Below, one piece after another: positions 36,350-47,124 of a DNA stretch of 64,000 nucleotides. The notes under the pieces were generated by a model, which did no database searches, was not told the DNA's origin, and saw only the letters and a list, made by a program, of their open reading frames with translations. A program made the position numbers and the translations under genes. This DNA comes from Proteles cristata cristata (taxonomy: Eukaryota > Chordata > Mammalia > Carnivora > Hyaenidae), in NCBI GenBank assembly GCA_017311185.1, contig JAESUZ010004792.1:310001-374000 (forward strand). The letters are read 5' to 3'. Each line of letters opens with the position of its first letter. The stretch's first letter is position 1.

Positions 36350-36725
36350 CAACCATGTGCTTACCTGAGGATTTCTTGAAAGCAGAAGTGTGAAAACATG
36401 GAGGTCTCCAAGCACTTGGGCAGAGATGAGGAAAGGCAGCCTGAAATCCCTGAACCCAACAGTAGACGTAAGGGCCATGGATGCTGCCATGGAAAGGAAA
36501 TGACGAATGTCCTAAAGCAGATAGCTTACCACCATCTAACTTCTTCCTCACCAAAAATACCTTTGAGGAGTTTTTCCTAATGAAAATTAATCTCAAATTA
36601 TGTAATGGTAATTAATAGAAAATAGGATTCATTTATGACAATTTGTTTTCCAGCTGAATTTCCTGAGCTCTGTCATGTGTAAGGAGATCCACCTACACCG
36701 AGATATGGGTTCTAAATTGCCAAGC
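36350..36725. other. unassigned sequence
   Basis: Nothing recognised. Opposed open frames at 36231-36596 minus and 36398-36580 plus shadow each other. Confidence 0.5.
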
Positions 36726-36729
36726 AGAC

Positions 36730-36850
36730 ACTGCCTCAAGGCACTGTGGCTCAGAAGGAGTAAGCAACCTGCCCTTCATTCCACATGGTTTTTTATGCAG
36801 ACAGTAATAATCAGAGTTTGATTCCTAACTCTGTTCTCTCTTATCACAAT
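36730..36850 (-). repeat. MIR SINE fragment, antisense
   Basis: 'tgtggctcagaaggagtaag', 'caacctgcccttcattccac' and 'cagagtttgattcctaactc' match antisense MIR. Confidence 0.6.
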
Positions 36851-36854
36851 CATT

Positions 36855-37535
36855 CTCTCTCCTGTTCCCCCTAAGAGAGAAAAGCCCTCCTTCTCTTCAT
36901 ACGTATCTTACAGAGATGCTGCAAGGCTTAAATGAAAGCCAGGAAGCAAGGAGCACAATGACAATCTTAGAAGGACTTTAGGAAAGCTCATTATTGCATT
37001 GTTCTCCAGACTATGGGCTCCCATGCACTCCCCTCTAAGGATAGCCACGGCAACCTGAGGATGCCAACTTCAGAAAAAGATGATCATCTCATACACACTT
37101 CTGAGATGTGTGTGGAAATAGGCAAAGCCTGTGGGAGATCGAAGAGCCTTCCCTCAGGCTAAGAAAGCGGAGAACTCAAATAATAACACCATGTTGTATA
37201 GGAGGTCTGATGGTGAGAATCATTTAAGTGCCCTGAACATGGATATGCAGTTATTTTTAATTAAATCAATAGTTTGAAGTGATGGTCTATTATAGCCAGG
37301 TTTATCATTTTCCCTAATGCCTCCTCGAAGGCCAAATTTCACTGCTTTCTGCACTCAGATGTCCTGAGTTCACTTTGTGGTCCCCCGGCACCCCACATAC
37401 GTGTACAAGAGGCTGCCTCCCCTATTCTCTGAATGGCCAGCACCCATGCATGTCCCCAGGGTGTCCTGGGGACTCCTTCTGCAGGTGTTCTCTTCAGAGC
37501 AACAGCCTTTAGAAACAGACTGTTCATCATAAGCA
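36855..37535. other. unassigned sequence
   Basis: Nothing recognised. 37320-37530 is GC-richer and unique. Confidence 0.45.
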
Positions 37536-37539
37536 GTTC

Positions 37540-38250
37540 ATCTTAGAATTACATGAGCGCGAGCCAAGATCAATGGCAACCTGATTTACAGCAGCTCTTA
37601 CCAACAGCTTGTGGAAATTAGAAATAAATATGGGGTCAAACGACTCACCAGTAATTTGACATTGGTAAATCTGGCTTATTTAAAAGTCTTAAATAATAAG
37701 GACCTTCACATCTTTATTTCAACTGAAAGAGCATCAGTGCATTGCCTAAAGAGCCTTTTAGAACTGAAAAGGTGTTTTAAAGTATATCACCATTAGTAGT
37801 ATTTTTCCACTCTCTTAAATATTGCAACATAACTGAATTGGCAGCACAATGGTGTAGCTGTTCACAGCCTTAACTGGCATATAACAGTGGAACGATCCAG
37901 AGGCGGACTCCTCTCTGTGCTAAAATCATGCCTGTGTGTTTATATGCAGGCTGTATTACAAGTCATTAAAATGGGTATCTGTATGTCTGAGTACACTAGG
38001 AAAGCTCTAAATACCACAGTGAAATAATTCAGAAGTTTCATGATCGAAATTAAATAGAAGGAATGCAAAATACCAAAAACAATGACAATTGCATAACCGT
38101 ACATACTTATTTTCAGAAAATGGTGATGATGCTTTAAGTTTTAATGATGACGTGATTCAGTTAGTCCAAAGTTGACTTTGACTTCAATTTACAAAGGACA
38201 ATTCTTGTCATAGATTTTCTATGAAGTATGTTTTGAACATAAAGGACAGC
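37540..38250. promoter_or_regulatory. candidate conserved noncoding element
   Basis: A repeat-free AT-rich stretch that keeps CpGs in short motifs ('atgagcgcgagcc', 'aacgatccagaggcggac', 'atgatcgaaatt', and the CRE-like 'gatgacgtga' at about 38146-38155). CpG survival in AT-rich, non-island DNA is compatible with constraint. There is no coding frame longer than about 60 codons. Function is inference only. Confidence 0.35.
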
Positions 38251-38254
38251 TTAC

Positions 38255-38985
38255 CAGAAGCAGTAGTGTATACATGTGAACCATAGTCCCCATCTTCTGT
38301 GAAAGTTGGTAAGAGATTTTATTAACATACAATGTTAAAAATCCAAATGCTATGTAACTGTAGAAAAATATGGTATTTTAATAAATGGGGTGACAGACGT
38401 TAAGGGGGTGATCTGGTCCATCTTACCTCTTAGTAGTTCAGTTAAATGTGAAAGGGATAAAAGAGAAAGACATTCTACAACTGGATACTGATGCATGATT
38501 TGCCTGATATCAGGTTTCTTTTCACGGCTAGCATAAATTTTTCGTGCCACGATTTGATTTGATTTCTTATGGTTTTATACTTAACAGAAACACATACAAC
38601 TGGCCACATAATAGGCTGTTCTGTGACTCAAAATTGTTTAGTCAACTTTGGGGCAGTATTTTTGTAGTCGGATAACCCTGTATCACCTATACAGTGGATA
38701 CACTGGGGAATCTTTAAGAACACTTGGTAGCTTGGTAATGATACAGACTTGAAGCTGGGGTCAGTTGGCCATGGTCACCTAATGGCCACCGCTCTGTTCT
38801 CCCCTATCTCATGCCTCCGTCCTTCACCTCCTCCCTCTTTCAAATTCATAGGCACAGCATCCCACAGCATTTACAAGTCCATTTTGCAAGTAAGGTGTAT
38901 GAGTGTCAAGGATAGCAGTGTGGGATGAGCAGAGGTAGTTAAGGCTGGGGAGATGAGTAATATAAAAGCAAAGAGAAGAAAGGGC
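38255..38985. other. unassigned sequence
   Basis: Nothing confident. 38655-38765 faintly resembles a MER5-type element. Confidence 0.4.
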
Positions 38986-38989
38986 TGTG

Positions 38990-39160
38990 AGAGGTCATAA
39001 ATTCAACTTCCAAGGTTTCAAATAGGAAGAATTTGAGATTCAAGGAGATGCAATGGCATGACTGAGATTACACAACTAGTCAAAGATAGAGCCAAAACTG
39101 GAAATGAAACTTCCAACTTTGGTTTCTATATCCTTTCCAGTACACCTCTTTCCACACAGT
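38990..39160 (-). repeat. MIR SINE, antisense
   Basis: 'gcaatggcatgactgagatt', 'acacaactagtcaaagatag' and 'agccaaaactggaaatgaaa' follow antisense MIR. Confidence 0.7.
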
Positions 39161-39399
39161 GTATATGTATACATTACATACATGAAAGAGTAGCCAGGGA
39201 GAAGACTGAAATGGATAGTTTGTTGTTTTAGGTAATCCCTTTGCCCTTTCCTGAGCTTTTCTTTTGGCTGCTCACATGTCTAGGCTGGATGCTTTGCTTT
39301 CCTCCCTGACTCAGGTCAGATGGCATCTTGTCTGAGCCTCCATCTTAACCCCTTCCAAGGGAAATAGCATGGTGTCAGAGCAATAGCACCAACTTCGGT

Positions 39400-39495
39400 T
39401 CCAGGTGTGATTAGTAAGCGGCAAACTGGGATTGAACTCAGGTCTGTTTAGCTCCCAATATCTGTACCATTAACTGTGCCACATTCATAGGGACC
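39400..39495 (-). repeat. MIR SINE fragment, antisense
   Basis: 'tgattagtaagcggcaaact', 'gggattgaactcaggtctgt' and 'accattaactgtgccac' match the antisense MIR head. Confidence 0.7.
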
Positions 39496-39649
39496 AAGAG
39501 GATGAAGGAGATGACCTTTCTAAAGTACTAGATCCACCATCTTATTTCTCTCTTCTCTCATTTCCAAGTTCCCTTTTCTATTTTACCTTCCAGGAAAACT
39601 GTCATGGACTTATTGCTCTCACAGCATTTTTATTAATCAAAAGACTTTA

Positions 39650-39990
39650 TACTTTTTTTTTCAGTCAGTGAACATATAGGGAGTTTTGAATCAGGTTCAG
39701 TGCAAGGAGCTAGAAAGCTAATAACCAAATGATGAGATAAGAGCCATATTGGGAAGGGATTTATATGCAATACCAAAAACTTGAGCCTTTATCTTATGGG
39801 CTAAAGAGAGTTATTGGAAAATTGTAAGGAGCAGAGTAAGATAATCTGATTTTTATTTTGGATGAATCAATCTGACTGCCATGTGAAGAATGGATCAGAG
39901 GTAGGAAAAACTTGCTAGGAATTCCAGTTCCAGCGGACTAGGCACAGAGAAATGAGGAAAGCTTAAGGCAGTAAGCTATTGTAAGAATAA
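39650..39990 (-). repeat. L2 LINE, antisense, left part
   Basis: 'tgagcctttatcttatgggc', 'gagcagagtaagataatctg', 'atgaatcaatctgactgcc' and 'gtgaagaatggatcagaggt' follow the antisense L2 order (gtgacatgatcagattt, atcactctggctgc). It appears to resume at 41480 beyond an L1M insert. Confidence 0.7.
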
Positions 39991-39991
39991 T

Positions 39992-40018
39992 AACAAAAAA
40001 CAAAACAAAACAAAAAAC
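39992..40018. repeat. (AAAAC)n simple repeat
   Basis: Short A-rich run of 'aaaac' units. Confidence 0.8.
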
Positions 40019-40019
40019 C

Positions 40020-40395
40020 CAAACATTGTACTCTAGTGGGTTTTTTTCTCATAGGGGCATGGATTAACAATTCTGAAACGATTTATCTGCAAACTATGGT
40101 TAAACAAATAAGCCAATATATTGTAAATAATAAGAGCCAGGTTTCTCACCATTGGAGAAAGAGGCTTCAGATAAGGAAAGAAGGAGACCAAGATAAACCC
40201 TGTAGTGCTCATTAGACTCAGGTATCAGTGTGGAGTCAGGGAATTTAAATATATCTACAGATATATAGAGAGAGACAGATTTGGGGGTGGTCTTCACTTA
40301 TGCATGAGCCCCCTCCGCCGAGACAGATTCTACGCAGTCACCCCACAGCAGCAACAAGCACATCTAGCACTGAGACCTTGGTTTCTAAATACCAT
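40020..40395. other. unassigned sequence
   Basis: Nothing recognised. It contains 'aatatatctacagatatata' near 40248-40268. Confidence 0.5.
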
Positions 40396-40399
40396 TGTC

Positions 40400-41430
40400 T
40401 AATAAAAAGTAACTAGGGCTGCTTAGAGAACTGGTAGGTTTCAGGGAGAGGGAAGGGAACATAAAAGATGAGACTGTAACATTTTCTGGCACCAGAAAGT
40501 AAGAAAGTGCTTAAATAGAGAGGAATGTGTCCATATTGAAAAGTTATGGCAGCCAACTTGAAAGAGCTCCCAATGACTGAAGTTGGAACAACTTGAGAAA
40601 CAAAATAAATAACAAAGATTAAAATAAATAGCCATGAGACTATATTGATATAAATAACTAACTGAATATACACATAAATGGAGGAGGAGACTACTCCTTC
40701 TTGCAATGAACAAATGGAGAAAATAAATGACAGAAAGAGAAAAGCAACATTAAAAGACTGCAGTAATAATTGCTTCCACAAGAACCACCAATCGATGCTA
40801 AAATTAATGGGCAAAATTTAAGCAGAAACAGAAGATATTTCTCCCCCTAAATATTTCCAAAGAGAACAAAGTAACTTTACACTGGAGATTTCTGGCAGAT
40901 ACTACTTTAACAGCCCCAGGGATAACATCACTCATGAAAGACACATATCAATATCATGTACCTGCTGATATCATGGACTGTGAGCAGCACATAACTGCTG
41001 TGGTATCTTTCCCAATAATTCATAACCTCATCCTAATTTTGAGAAAATATAAGTAAAGCTCAAATTGTAGAATTGTACGGTCATGAAGAGTGCTCTTTGC
41101 AAGTGTTGATGTTACCAAAGACAAGGAAAGACTGAGAAACCGTCACAGGTTGGAGATTAAGAAGACATGATAAATAAATAGAATCCTGGATTGAATCCTG
41201 GAACATAAAAACATTAGTGGGGAAACTGGTGAAATCTGAATATGTTCTATATATTAGTTAATAGAATTGTACCAAGGTTGATTTATTGGTTTGATAATTA
41301 CCCTATGATTGTGCAGGATGTTGACATAAGGGGAAATTAGGTGAAGGGTATTTGGGACCCTCTATACTACTTTTGTAACTTTTCTGCCTGTCTAACTTTA
41401 TTTCAAGAGGAAAAGTTAAGCAAAGCTGTA
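40400..41430 (+). mobile_element. old L1M 3' UTR
   Basis: The right half matches a long-known L1M-type 3' UTR order: 'cccaataattcataacctca', 'gaaagactgagaaaccgtca', 'gaatcctggattgaatcctg', 'gttaatagaattgtaccaag', 'gttttataatt'-type sequence, 'ggggaaattaggtgaagggt', and the end 'actttatttcaagaggaaaa'. The left half (40400-40850) is probably the same element but is harder to match. It sits between two halves of an antisense L2. Confidence 0.7.
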
Positions 41431-41479
41431 GACAGTGGAATTGGACCAATAGAAGGGTGCATAATCTGTAAGACCAGTG

Positions 41480-41800
41480 ATCAACGAGATGTGGAGTGTC
41501 AGTGTTAGTGGTGGTCACTCAGAACTATGGGGAAGTCAGGTGGCAGTGCAGGCATCGGAAGGCAATGAGGGTTTCATTTGGGAACATAATGAGTTTGAGG
41601 TGCTTCTAGAACATCCATATGGACACGTGGTTCAGCCAGTTTGATGAATGTGTCAGAGTCTAAGAGAGAGGGATGAATTGGAAATATAAATTGTGCAAAA
41701 GTCAGTATCTAGAAGCTGACTAGAAGCATGAGAATGGATGGTATCATAGAGGAAGAACATGGATGGTGAAGAGAAAAGTAACAAGGATGAAACTCAAACT
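41480..41800 (-). repeat. L2 LINE, antisense, right part
   Basis: 'atgagtttgaggtgcttcta', 'gaacatccatatggacacgt' and 'gatgaattggaaatataaat' match the antisense L2 section that follows the part at 39650-39990. Confidence 0.7.
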
Positions 41801-41804
41801 TAAC

Positions 41805-43640
41805 TCTTGTTCACATTAATTTGCTTTACAAACAGGAGATATAGCTTATTCATATTCATTCTACCACTTAGTATTGTGCCTGGCAAAAAAAGAAAAAAAA
41901 AGTGTGTACAAAAAGTGTATTAAACGTATGTGTGGAGGAAGAAATAAACCCATCTTCTTGGACACCTGGATTACATAGATGTTTAAATCTCTCTTTAAGT
42001 ATATTTTATTATATCAGTCCATCATCTCTGCATCTCAGGTTTTATTTAAAAGGAATTTTCCCAGAGTTTAAAAATCTAGGTTATTAATAGAATTGATTCC
42101 TCAAAGCAAATTATACTTTAAAAGTATAATGTCAGGTAATATATGATCTATTTATTCCCTTTACCACTTCTAAAAGGATGGTAAATAATCAACAAGCAGT
42201 CTTAGAATTAAAAAAAATCTAGGAAATGCTTGGCTTGGGGCACCACACCCAACCGACGGGCTTATCTAGCTTATCTATAACAAAGGAATCCTACTGTTCT
42301 CCTTGAACGTCCTAGTCCTAGAGTCATTCTCTGAGAAGACTGTTTCCAGCCAGGATTTTTGAATGAGTCAATCCATGTCAGATGAGAATCCTTAACCTGA
42401 ACTCTTGGCACAAACAGCAAACAGAACACCTTGCTCTCATGCAGAAATCCTCTCTGCAAGGAGACACTGCCTAGTCCTCCCCAGCACTTATAACATAACT
42501 CTCTGCAAGCTATGCAAATATCCTGCTAACGTGGTTTGTTTTGTTCTGGAAAACAGTAAAATATAATGATATTTAAAAAGACAAGTGGCTGCTGAAATCC
42601 CCAGAACACCACTCTATTTGGGAAAATAGAGCTTACCTGAATATTTTAGGCTTAAGAATTGCTGACCAGATGGCAGGCAGCAATATAAAAGGTATTACAA
42701 AGCTCCAACTCCTTCTGTGTGTCATTTAGGAGGATATTGTGTTCAGAATCCTGTTCTTTCACTGTTGGATTAGTTATCCACCCACTCCCCCCCTTTTCAG
42801 TTTTATTTTCTCATGTTAACACTTCAGGAAAAATTCATTTTAAAGTATTGCTGTGGATTATTAATTTATAATCTTTGAACTTCCTGGCATTTCCCTTGAA
42901 GCAGTTATAGGGGTAGACATTGAAAGGAAAGTGTTGTTCAGTGGGAGGGAGAAAGACACAAGACTAGAAGGATACAAGACATCATCTATTTCTTCCTTTT
43001 ATATAATGTGCTGCTTTCCTTCAGTGTGTTGGAAGCATTGAGAATTTGGCCCAGGCTTTCTAGAGATTTAAAGCAAGAACACAGCATCATTAGTGGTGGA
43101 GTCTTAGGATTCTAAAAGCAAAAGTCCCAGCTGGTGTTCAAATGGAAGCTCAGGGACAGTGGGAAGGGGTGTTTGGGCCAAACCCAGCTATATGAGATGA
43201 AATAAGCTCTAAGTAGGAAGTTATAAAAAAAAATTTATGATTCAGAGGGGTCCAGAAAGAGGAATTTCACGGAGTTTAGGAGGCTAAGATGAGATTCAGA
43301 ATATGGCCTGGTATCAAATAAGAGGGTCCACACCATAGGACTGGAGTCCAATGTCTGGGAGCAAATCAAAGCAAAGGCCAAGTTCTGCAGCAAATGAGAC
43401 CTGAGAAAAATGATGAAGGCAGGCATGCAGGCATGGTATGACAGAAGCATCCCGATGCTTCTCCACCAAGAGCTGGGCAAAAGTTAGAGCAGAAGTGACA
43501 CAGAAGTAGACTTTGTGCTGAGACACATTATTCATTGCAGTGGGATTCATTAACTCCCCACTGCAGAACTGGTTCCAGGGCTCACTACCAGACGTGGGAA
43601 AGAGACCTCTGGTCAGGATAAGAAGGACATAAAGTTCAGG
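41805..43640. other. unassigned unique sequence
   Basis: No gene or confident repeat in about 1.8 kb. The A-rich stretch near 41886-41902 is not preceded by a recognisable retrocopy. Confidence 0.5.
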
Positions 43641-43641
43641 A

Positions 43642-43682
43642 TTATGTTATGTTATGTTATGTTATGTTATGTTATGTTATAT
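43642..43682. repeat. (TTATG)n pentanucleotide microsatellite
   Basis: Nearly eight perfect TTATG units without interruption, so probably length-variable. Confidence 0.97.
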
Positions 43683-43684
43683 AC

Positions 43685-44285
43685 ATAAAATCAGATTATA
43701 GGAGGAGATATCTTAAAGAAAAAGCCAGTTGGAGACTAAATAGTTTCCTCTGTAAGATAGACATTAAGAATGCATTTGTACCTAAATTCTTTCAAAAATA
43801 TTTTATGGAGAATGTGTTCAGGTAATAAATGTATATAGCTCATAAGCATATCTAATTAACCAAGAGAATGAAATACTTCCCTGAAAAGTAGAGCCACCAA
43901 CACCACCAATGGCATCAACAGTAAAACACCTTGTTGAAAGGCTCTTGTTTTGCACAGTCTCTCATCTAACTTCCTCTCCCTCATTTCACCCAATCTGTGT
44001 GTACTCAGCAGATGTATCTGAGCAGAGAGAATGAAATAATAGAGGATGAGCTGAAGCCCTGAATAGGCTGTTTAGATTAGTTCCAAGGCATGGGTAATTG
44101 TCTTACTCTTCCCTTTTCCCTGGCCTGTGTAAACACAGATTTAAATGATTGATCAAAGATAGAATAGTCACATAATGATCAAAAGGAAATTAGGGGAAGC
44201 TCAAAGAAATCATATTATCTCAGGTTTGGAGGAAAATAAAGCATTTCAAATGCCAGCCCAGGCTTTCCTCTCCGATCTACAATTA
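43685..44285. other. unassigned sequence
   Basis: Nothing recognised. Confidence 0.5.
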
Positions 44286-44287
44286 CG

Positions 44288-44322
44288 TGGGGTGGGGGGT
44301 GGAGGGTGGGGAGTGGGGGTCA
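44288..44322 (+). other. G-rich tract with G-quadruplex potential
   Basis: At least five G3+ runs separated by one to three bases (GGGG-T-GGGGGG-TGGA-GGG-T-GGGG-AGT-GGGGG). This fits the usual G3+N1-7 rule on the plus strand. Confidence 0.85.
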
Positions 44323-44374
44323 CTCTTTGCTTAGGTGGAGAACAAACAGAATTAAAACAAACAAACTTCCAGCT

Positions 44375-44565
44375 TGGTTCATTGTATTGCTCTACCACAT
44401 GATAAAAAGCCACTTAGCTTTTTTGACCCTCAGTTTTTTCATCAACAAAGTCAGAAAGCACCAATAATTTCCTAGGTTTATGTTGAATATAAAAAGGCAA
44501 AATGTGTATTAAAACTCTTTTCAAGTGCCTTATACACAATTGGTGTCTCAGTGAAAAGTTTGATG
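44375..44565 (+). repeat. MIR SINE
   Basis: 'gccacttagcttttttgacc', 'ctcagttttttcatcaacaa' and 'tcaagtgccttatacaca' match the sense MIR second half. Confidence 0.6.
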
Positions 44566-44639
44566 GTGACATGAATGAGTGGACTCATGGCTACAATTGC
44601 TGAATAATTTTATACATGAACAGCATAAGCCTATATTAC

Positions 44640-44845
44640 CATTTACCTTTATAGTATGTTACCACTATCTGACATTACAGGATATATTTCTTTATTTATA
44701 CTATGTATGTCCCCTACTACAACATAAATATCTCTTGGGCAGCAAATTTGTCTCATTCACTGCTACGTCCCCAGTGACCAGAACAAAGCTTGGCATTTAG
44801 CAGATATTCGGTAAATATATGTTGAATGAATGCATGAATGCGGCA
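44640..44845 (+). repeat. L2 LINE 3' end
   Basis: 'gtctcattcactgctacgtc', 'cccagtgaccagaacaaagc', 'ttggcatttagcagatattc' and 'tatatgttgaatgaatgc' reproduce the L2 terminus up to its final repeats. Confidence 0.88.
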
Positions 44846-45068
44846 GTCAAGTTTTGAACTCAGATCTGATTGATTCCCAAGCCTGTGCCCTTCACCAAAT
44901 AAGCTATGCTAATTCTTCGTAAATAACTAAACCCTAAAAATGATGGGGGCAGATTTTACTTGACACCATAGTGGGTCATGCCCACATAATTTTAATAGGC
45001 AGGAAAATGTCCTCCAAATATTCCACATCCTAATTCTCAGTACTGGTGCATATGTTACTTTACATGGC

Positions 45069-45288
45069 AAAATAGATTTTCTAGGGGCACCTGGGTGGCT
45101 CAGTCAGTTGAGCTTCTGACTTCGGCTCAGGTCATGATCTCAAGTTTCCTGAGTTTGAGCCATGCACTGAGCTCGCTGCTGTCAGCACAGAGCCTGCTTC
45201 AGATCCTCTGCACCCCTCTCTCTTTCTGCTGCTCTGCCACTCACACTCTCTCACAAATAAATAAACATGTATTAAAAATGAATTTTGC
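45069..45288 (+). mobile_element. feliform tRNA-Lys SINE
   Basis: Body 45083-45273: 'ggggcacctgggtggctcag', 'ggctcaggtcatgatctcaa', a CT-rich linker, 'aaataaataaa'. Flanks are 'aaaatagatttt' (45069-45080) and 'aaaatgaatttt' (45275-45286), a diverged target duplication. Confidence 0.92.
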
Positions 45289-45372
45289 CACTGAGTGTTA
45301 TGTGGAAACTAATTTGACAATAAACTATTTGTAAAAAAATAAAATAAAATAAAAAGAAAAAATGGATTTTGC
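45274..45372 (+). mobile_element. about 69-bp L1 3' end inserted at the same site
   Basis: 45289-45357 is only the last bases of an L1: 'cactgagtgttatgtggaaa', 'ctaatttgacaataaact', then an (AAAAT)n-rich tail. It is flanked by 'aaaaatgaattttgc' (45274-45288) and 'aaaaatggattttgc' (45358-45372), 14 of 15 identical. The left copy is also the right duplication of the SINE. Confidence 0.85.
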
Positions 45373-45877
45373 AAATGCAATTAAGTTAAGGACCTATATA
45401 TGGGGAGATTATCCCAATTTATCTGGCAGGCCCAATTTATTTATATGGGTCTTTAGAAGTGGAGAACTTTTCCAGACTGTGGTCAAGGACAGCGACGTGA
45501 GATAGGTAGGGTCAGAGAGACACTATGATGCTGGCTTTGAAGACGGAGGACAAGGGCCATGATCCAAGGAACGTAAATGGCCTCAAGAAACTGGAAAAGA
45601 TGAGAAATGGATTCTCTTCCAGAACTCCCGTAGTAAAGGATGCAGCCCTGCCTCCACCCTGATTTCAGCCAGGTGAGACCTAAGTCAGATTCCTGATGGA
45701 CAAAACTTTAAGATAACAGATGTGTATTGCTTCCAGTCACTATTTTGGTGATACTACATTACAGCAATGATAGAAAACTAATGTCAATCTGAGGAAGTCC
45801 ATTGCTCATTTGCTCCCAGAACGGGACTTTACACATGGCAAAAAAATTCACTCACATAAAAAAAATAAATAACTTGA

Positions 45878-46042
45878 GGGGCACCTGGGTGGCTCAGTCA
45901 GTTAAGTGTCTGACTTCAGCTCAGGTCATGATCTCATGTTTCGTGGTTTCGGGCTCCGCGTCAGGCTCTGTGCAGACAGCTGGCTCAGAGGCTGGAGACT
46001 GTTTTAGATTCTGTGTCTCCCTCTCTCTCTGACCTTCCCCTG

Positions 46043-46085
<43 letters not shown>

Positions 46086-46110
46086 AGAAATAAATTAAAA
46101 AAAAAAAAAA
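45878..46110 (+). mobile_element. feliform tRNA-Lys SINE
   Basis: 'ggggcacctgggtggctcag', 'agctcaggtcatgatctcat', a long CT linker at 46021-46086, and a poly-A of about 14. A short target duplication 'aacttga' flanks it (45871-45877; the right copy overlaps the A tail at 46109-46115). Confidence 0.95.
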
Positions 46111-46114
46111 CTTG

Positions 46115-46825
46115 ATTCCATAAACTACCTTCTAAACGGCTCTCCAAGCTTAGGGCCAAAATTAGATAATTTTAAAACTTGTGGATGACTGCACAAGTTG
46201 TTTTTCTCTGTGTGTGCTTATAAGGAAAGCTTGAAACCTCTATTGATTTTCTTTGTTCCAAAAATGTGGGCTGGCTTCCACATACTATTCATTAAGCAGT
46301 GGGTAGCACTGTATATCTGGAGCCAAAACCTTCCTCTGCTATGTCTTTCCATGTTGCCTTTCATAATCAGCACAATTTTTTTATATGGTATCTGCATCTT
46401 CCTGAGCGCACTAATTGTTATAGCCTTCCGCAGAGCACTGACTTGTCTATCTCCACCACAGAGTCATCCGGCCTGGGGCTGTGACATCAGTGCCCTGGGA
46501 GTTCTCCCTCTAAAGTAATGGACATTGCTGCCGAAAATTCACATGCATACATTCATCGCGGCAGACAGCAGAGTGGGCTGTAATTTTAGCTTCAGTCCCC
46601 CAAATAATGTCTGTTGTCATGCTGTAATCTTGGCAATCAGTGTAACAGATGAACATATCGCTTCATGTGAAATATTTGCAAAACATGATAGGACCTTGAA
46701 AACCACACCTCAGCATGAGTCTGTGTGTGTTTTTTGTGTGTACATGCCTATGTACGCGTGTCTGTGTGGTATCTGTGTATGTATGTATGTTTAAAGAAAG
46801 ACTGTGTATACTGAGTAGTCTGTAG
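46115..46825. other. repeat-free stretch with retained CpGs
   Basis: 46440-46710 has CpG-containing motifs ('ctgccgaaaattcacatgca', 'attcatcgcggcagac', 'acatatcgcttcatg') in otherwise ordinary DNA, and no visible repeat. It may be conserved noncoding sequence. 46721-46791 is a degenerate TG-rich tract ending in 'tgtatgtatgt'. Confidence 0.35.
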
Positions 46826-46829
46826 AATT

Positions 46830-47119
46830 AAAAAGTGAACCAAGTAAAGGGTGCCTTGGCGACTTAGTCGGTTATGTGTCTGACTCTTGGTTTTGGCTCA
46901 GGTGATGATCTCACAGCTCAAGTCATGAACTCGCAGTTTGTGGGCTCGAGCCTTGAATTGGACTCTGTGCTGGCAGCATGGAGCCTACTTGAAATTCTCT
47001 CTCTCCCTGTCTCTCTGACCCTCCCCAACTCATGCTGTCTCTGTCTCTCAATTTATTCTCTCAAAATAAAAAAACAGCTTGAAACAAATTTTTTTTTTTA
47101 AAAAAGTGAACCAAGTAAA
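46830..47119 (+). mobile_element. carnivore tRNA-Lys SINE with long target duplication
   Basis: Diverged SINE: 'gggtgccttggcgacttagt', 'ggctcaggtgatgatctcac', a CT linker, 'tctcaaaataaaa'. A perfect 19-bp duplication, 'aaaaagtgaaccaagtaaa', lies at 46830-46848 and 47101-47119. The region 'tgatgatctcacagctcaag' then 'tcatgaactcgcagtttgtg' doubles the B-box area. Confidence 0.95.
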
Positions 47120-47124
47120 AACTG

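Larger units (their letters stand above)
44995..45785 (+). mobile_element. MaLR-type LTR split by SINE and L1 insertions
   Basis: Left part: 'atgtcctccaaatattccac', 'atcctaattctcagtactgg', 'tgttactttacatggcaaaa'. Right part: 'ttaagttaaggacctatata', 'ggggagattatcccaattta', 'tgctggctttgaagacggag', 'gatgcagccctgcctccacc', 'acattacagcaatgatagaa'. This is the order of an ERVL-MaLR (MLT1-like) LTR. The 278 bases between 45081 and 45358 are later insertions. Confidence 0.75.

Noticed and set aside
41886..41902. Poly-A of a processed pseudogene
   Set aside because: The sequence before it is not recognisable as any mRNA, and no target duplication was seen.
45083..45357. SINE-L1 template-switch chimera
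   Set aside because: A third copy of the target lies between SINE and L1, which fits two successive insertions better than one chimeric event.
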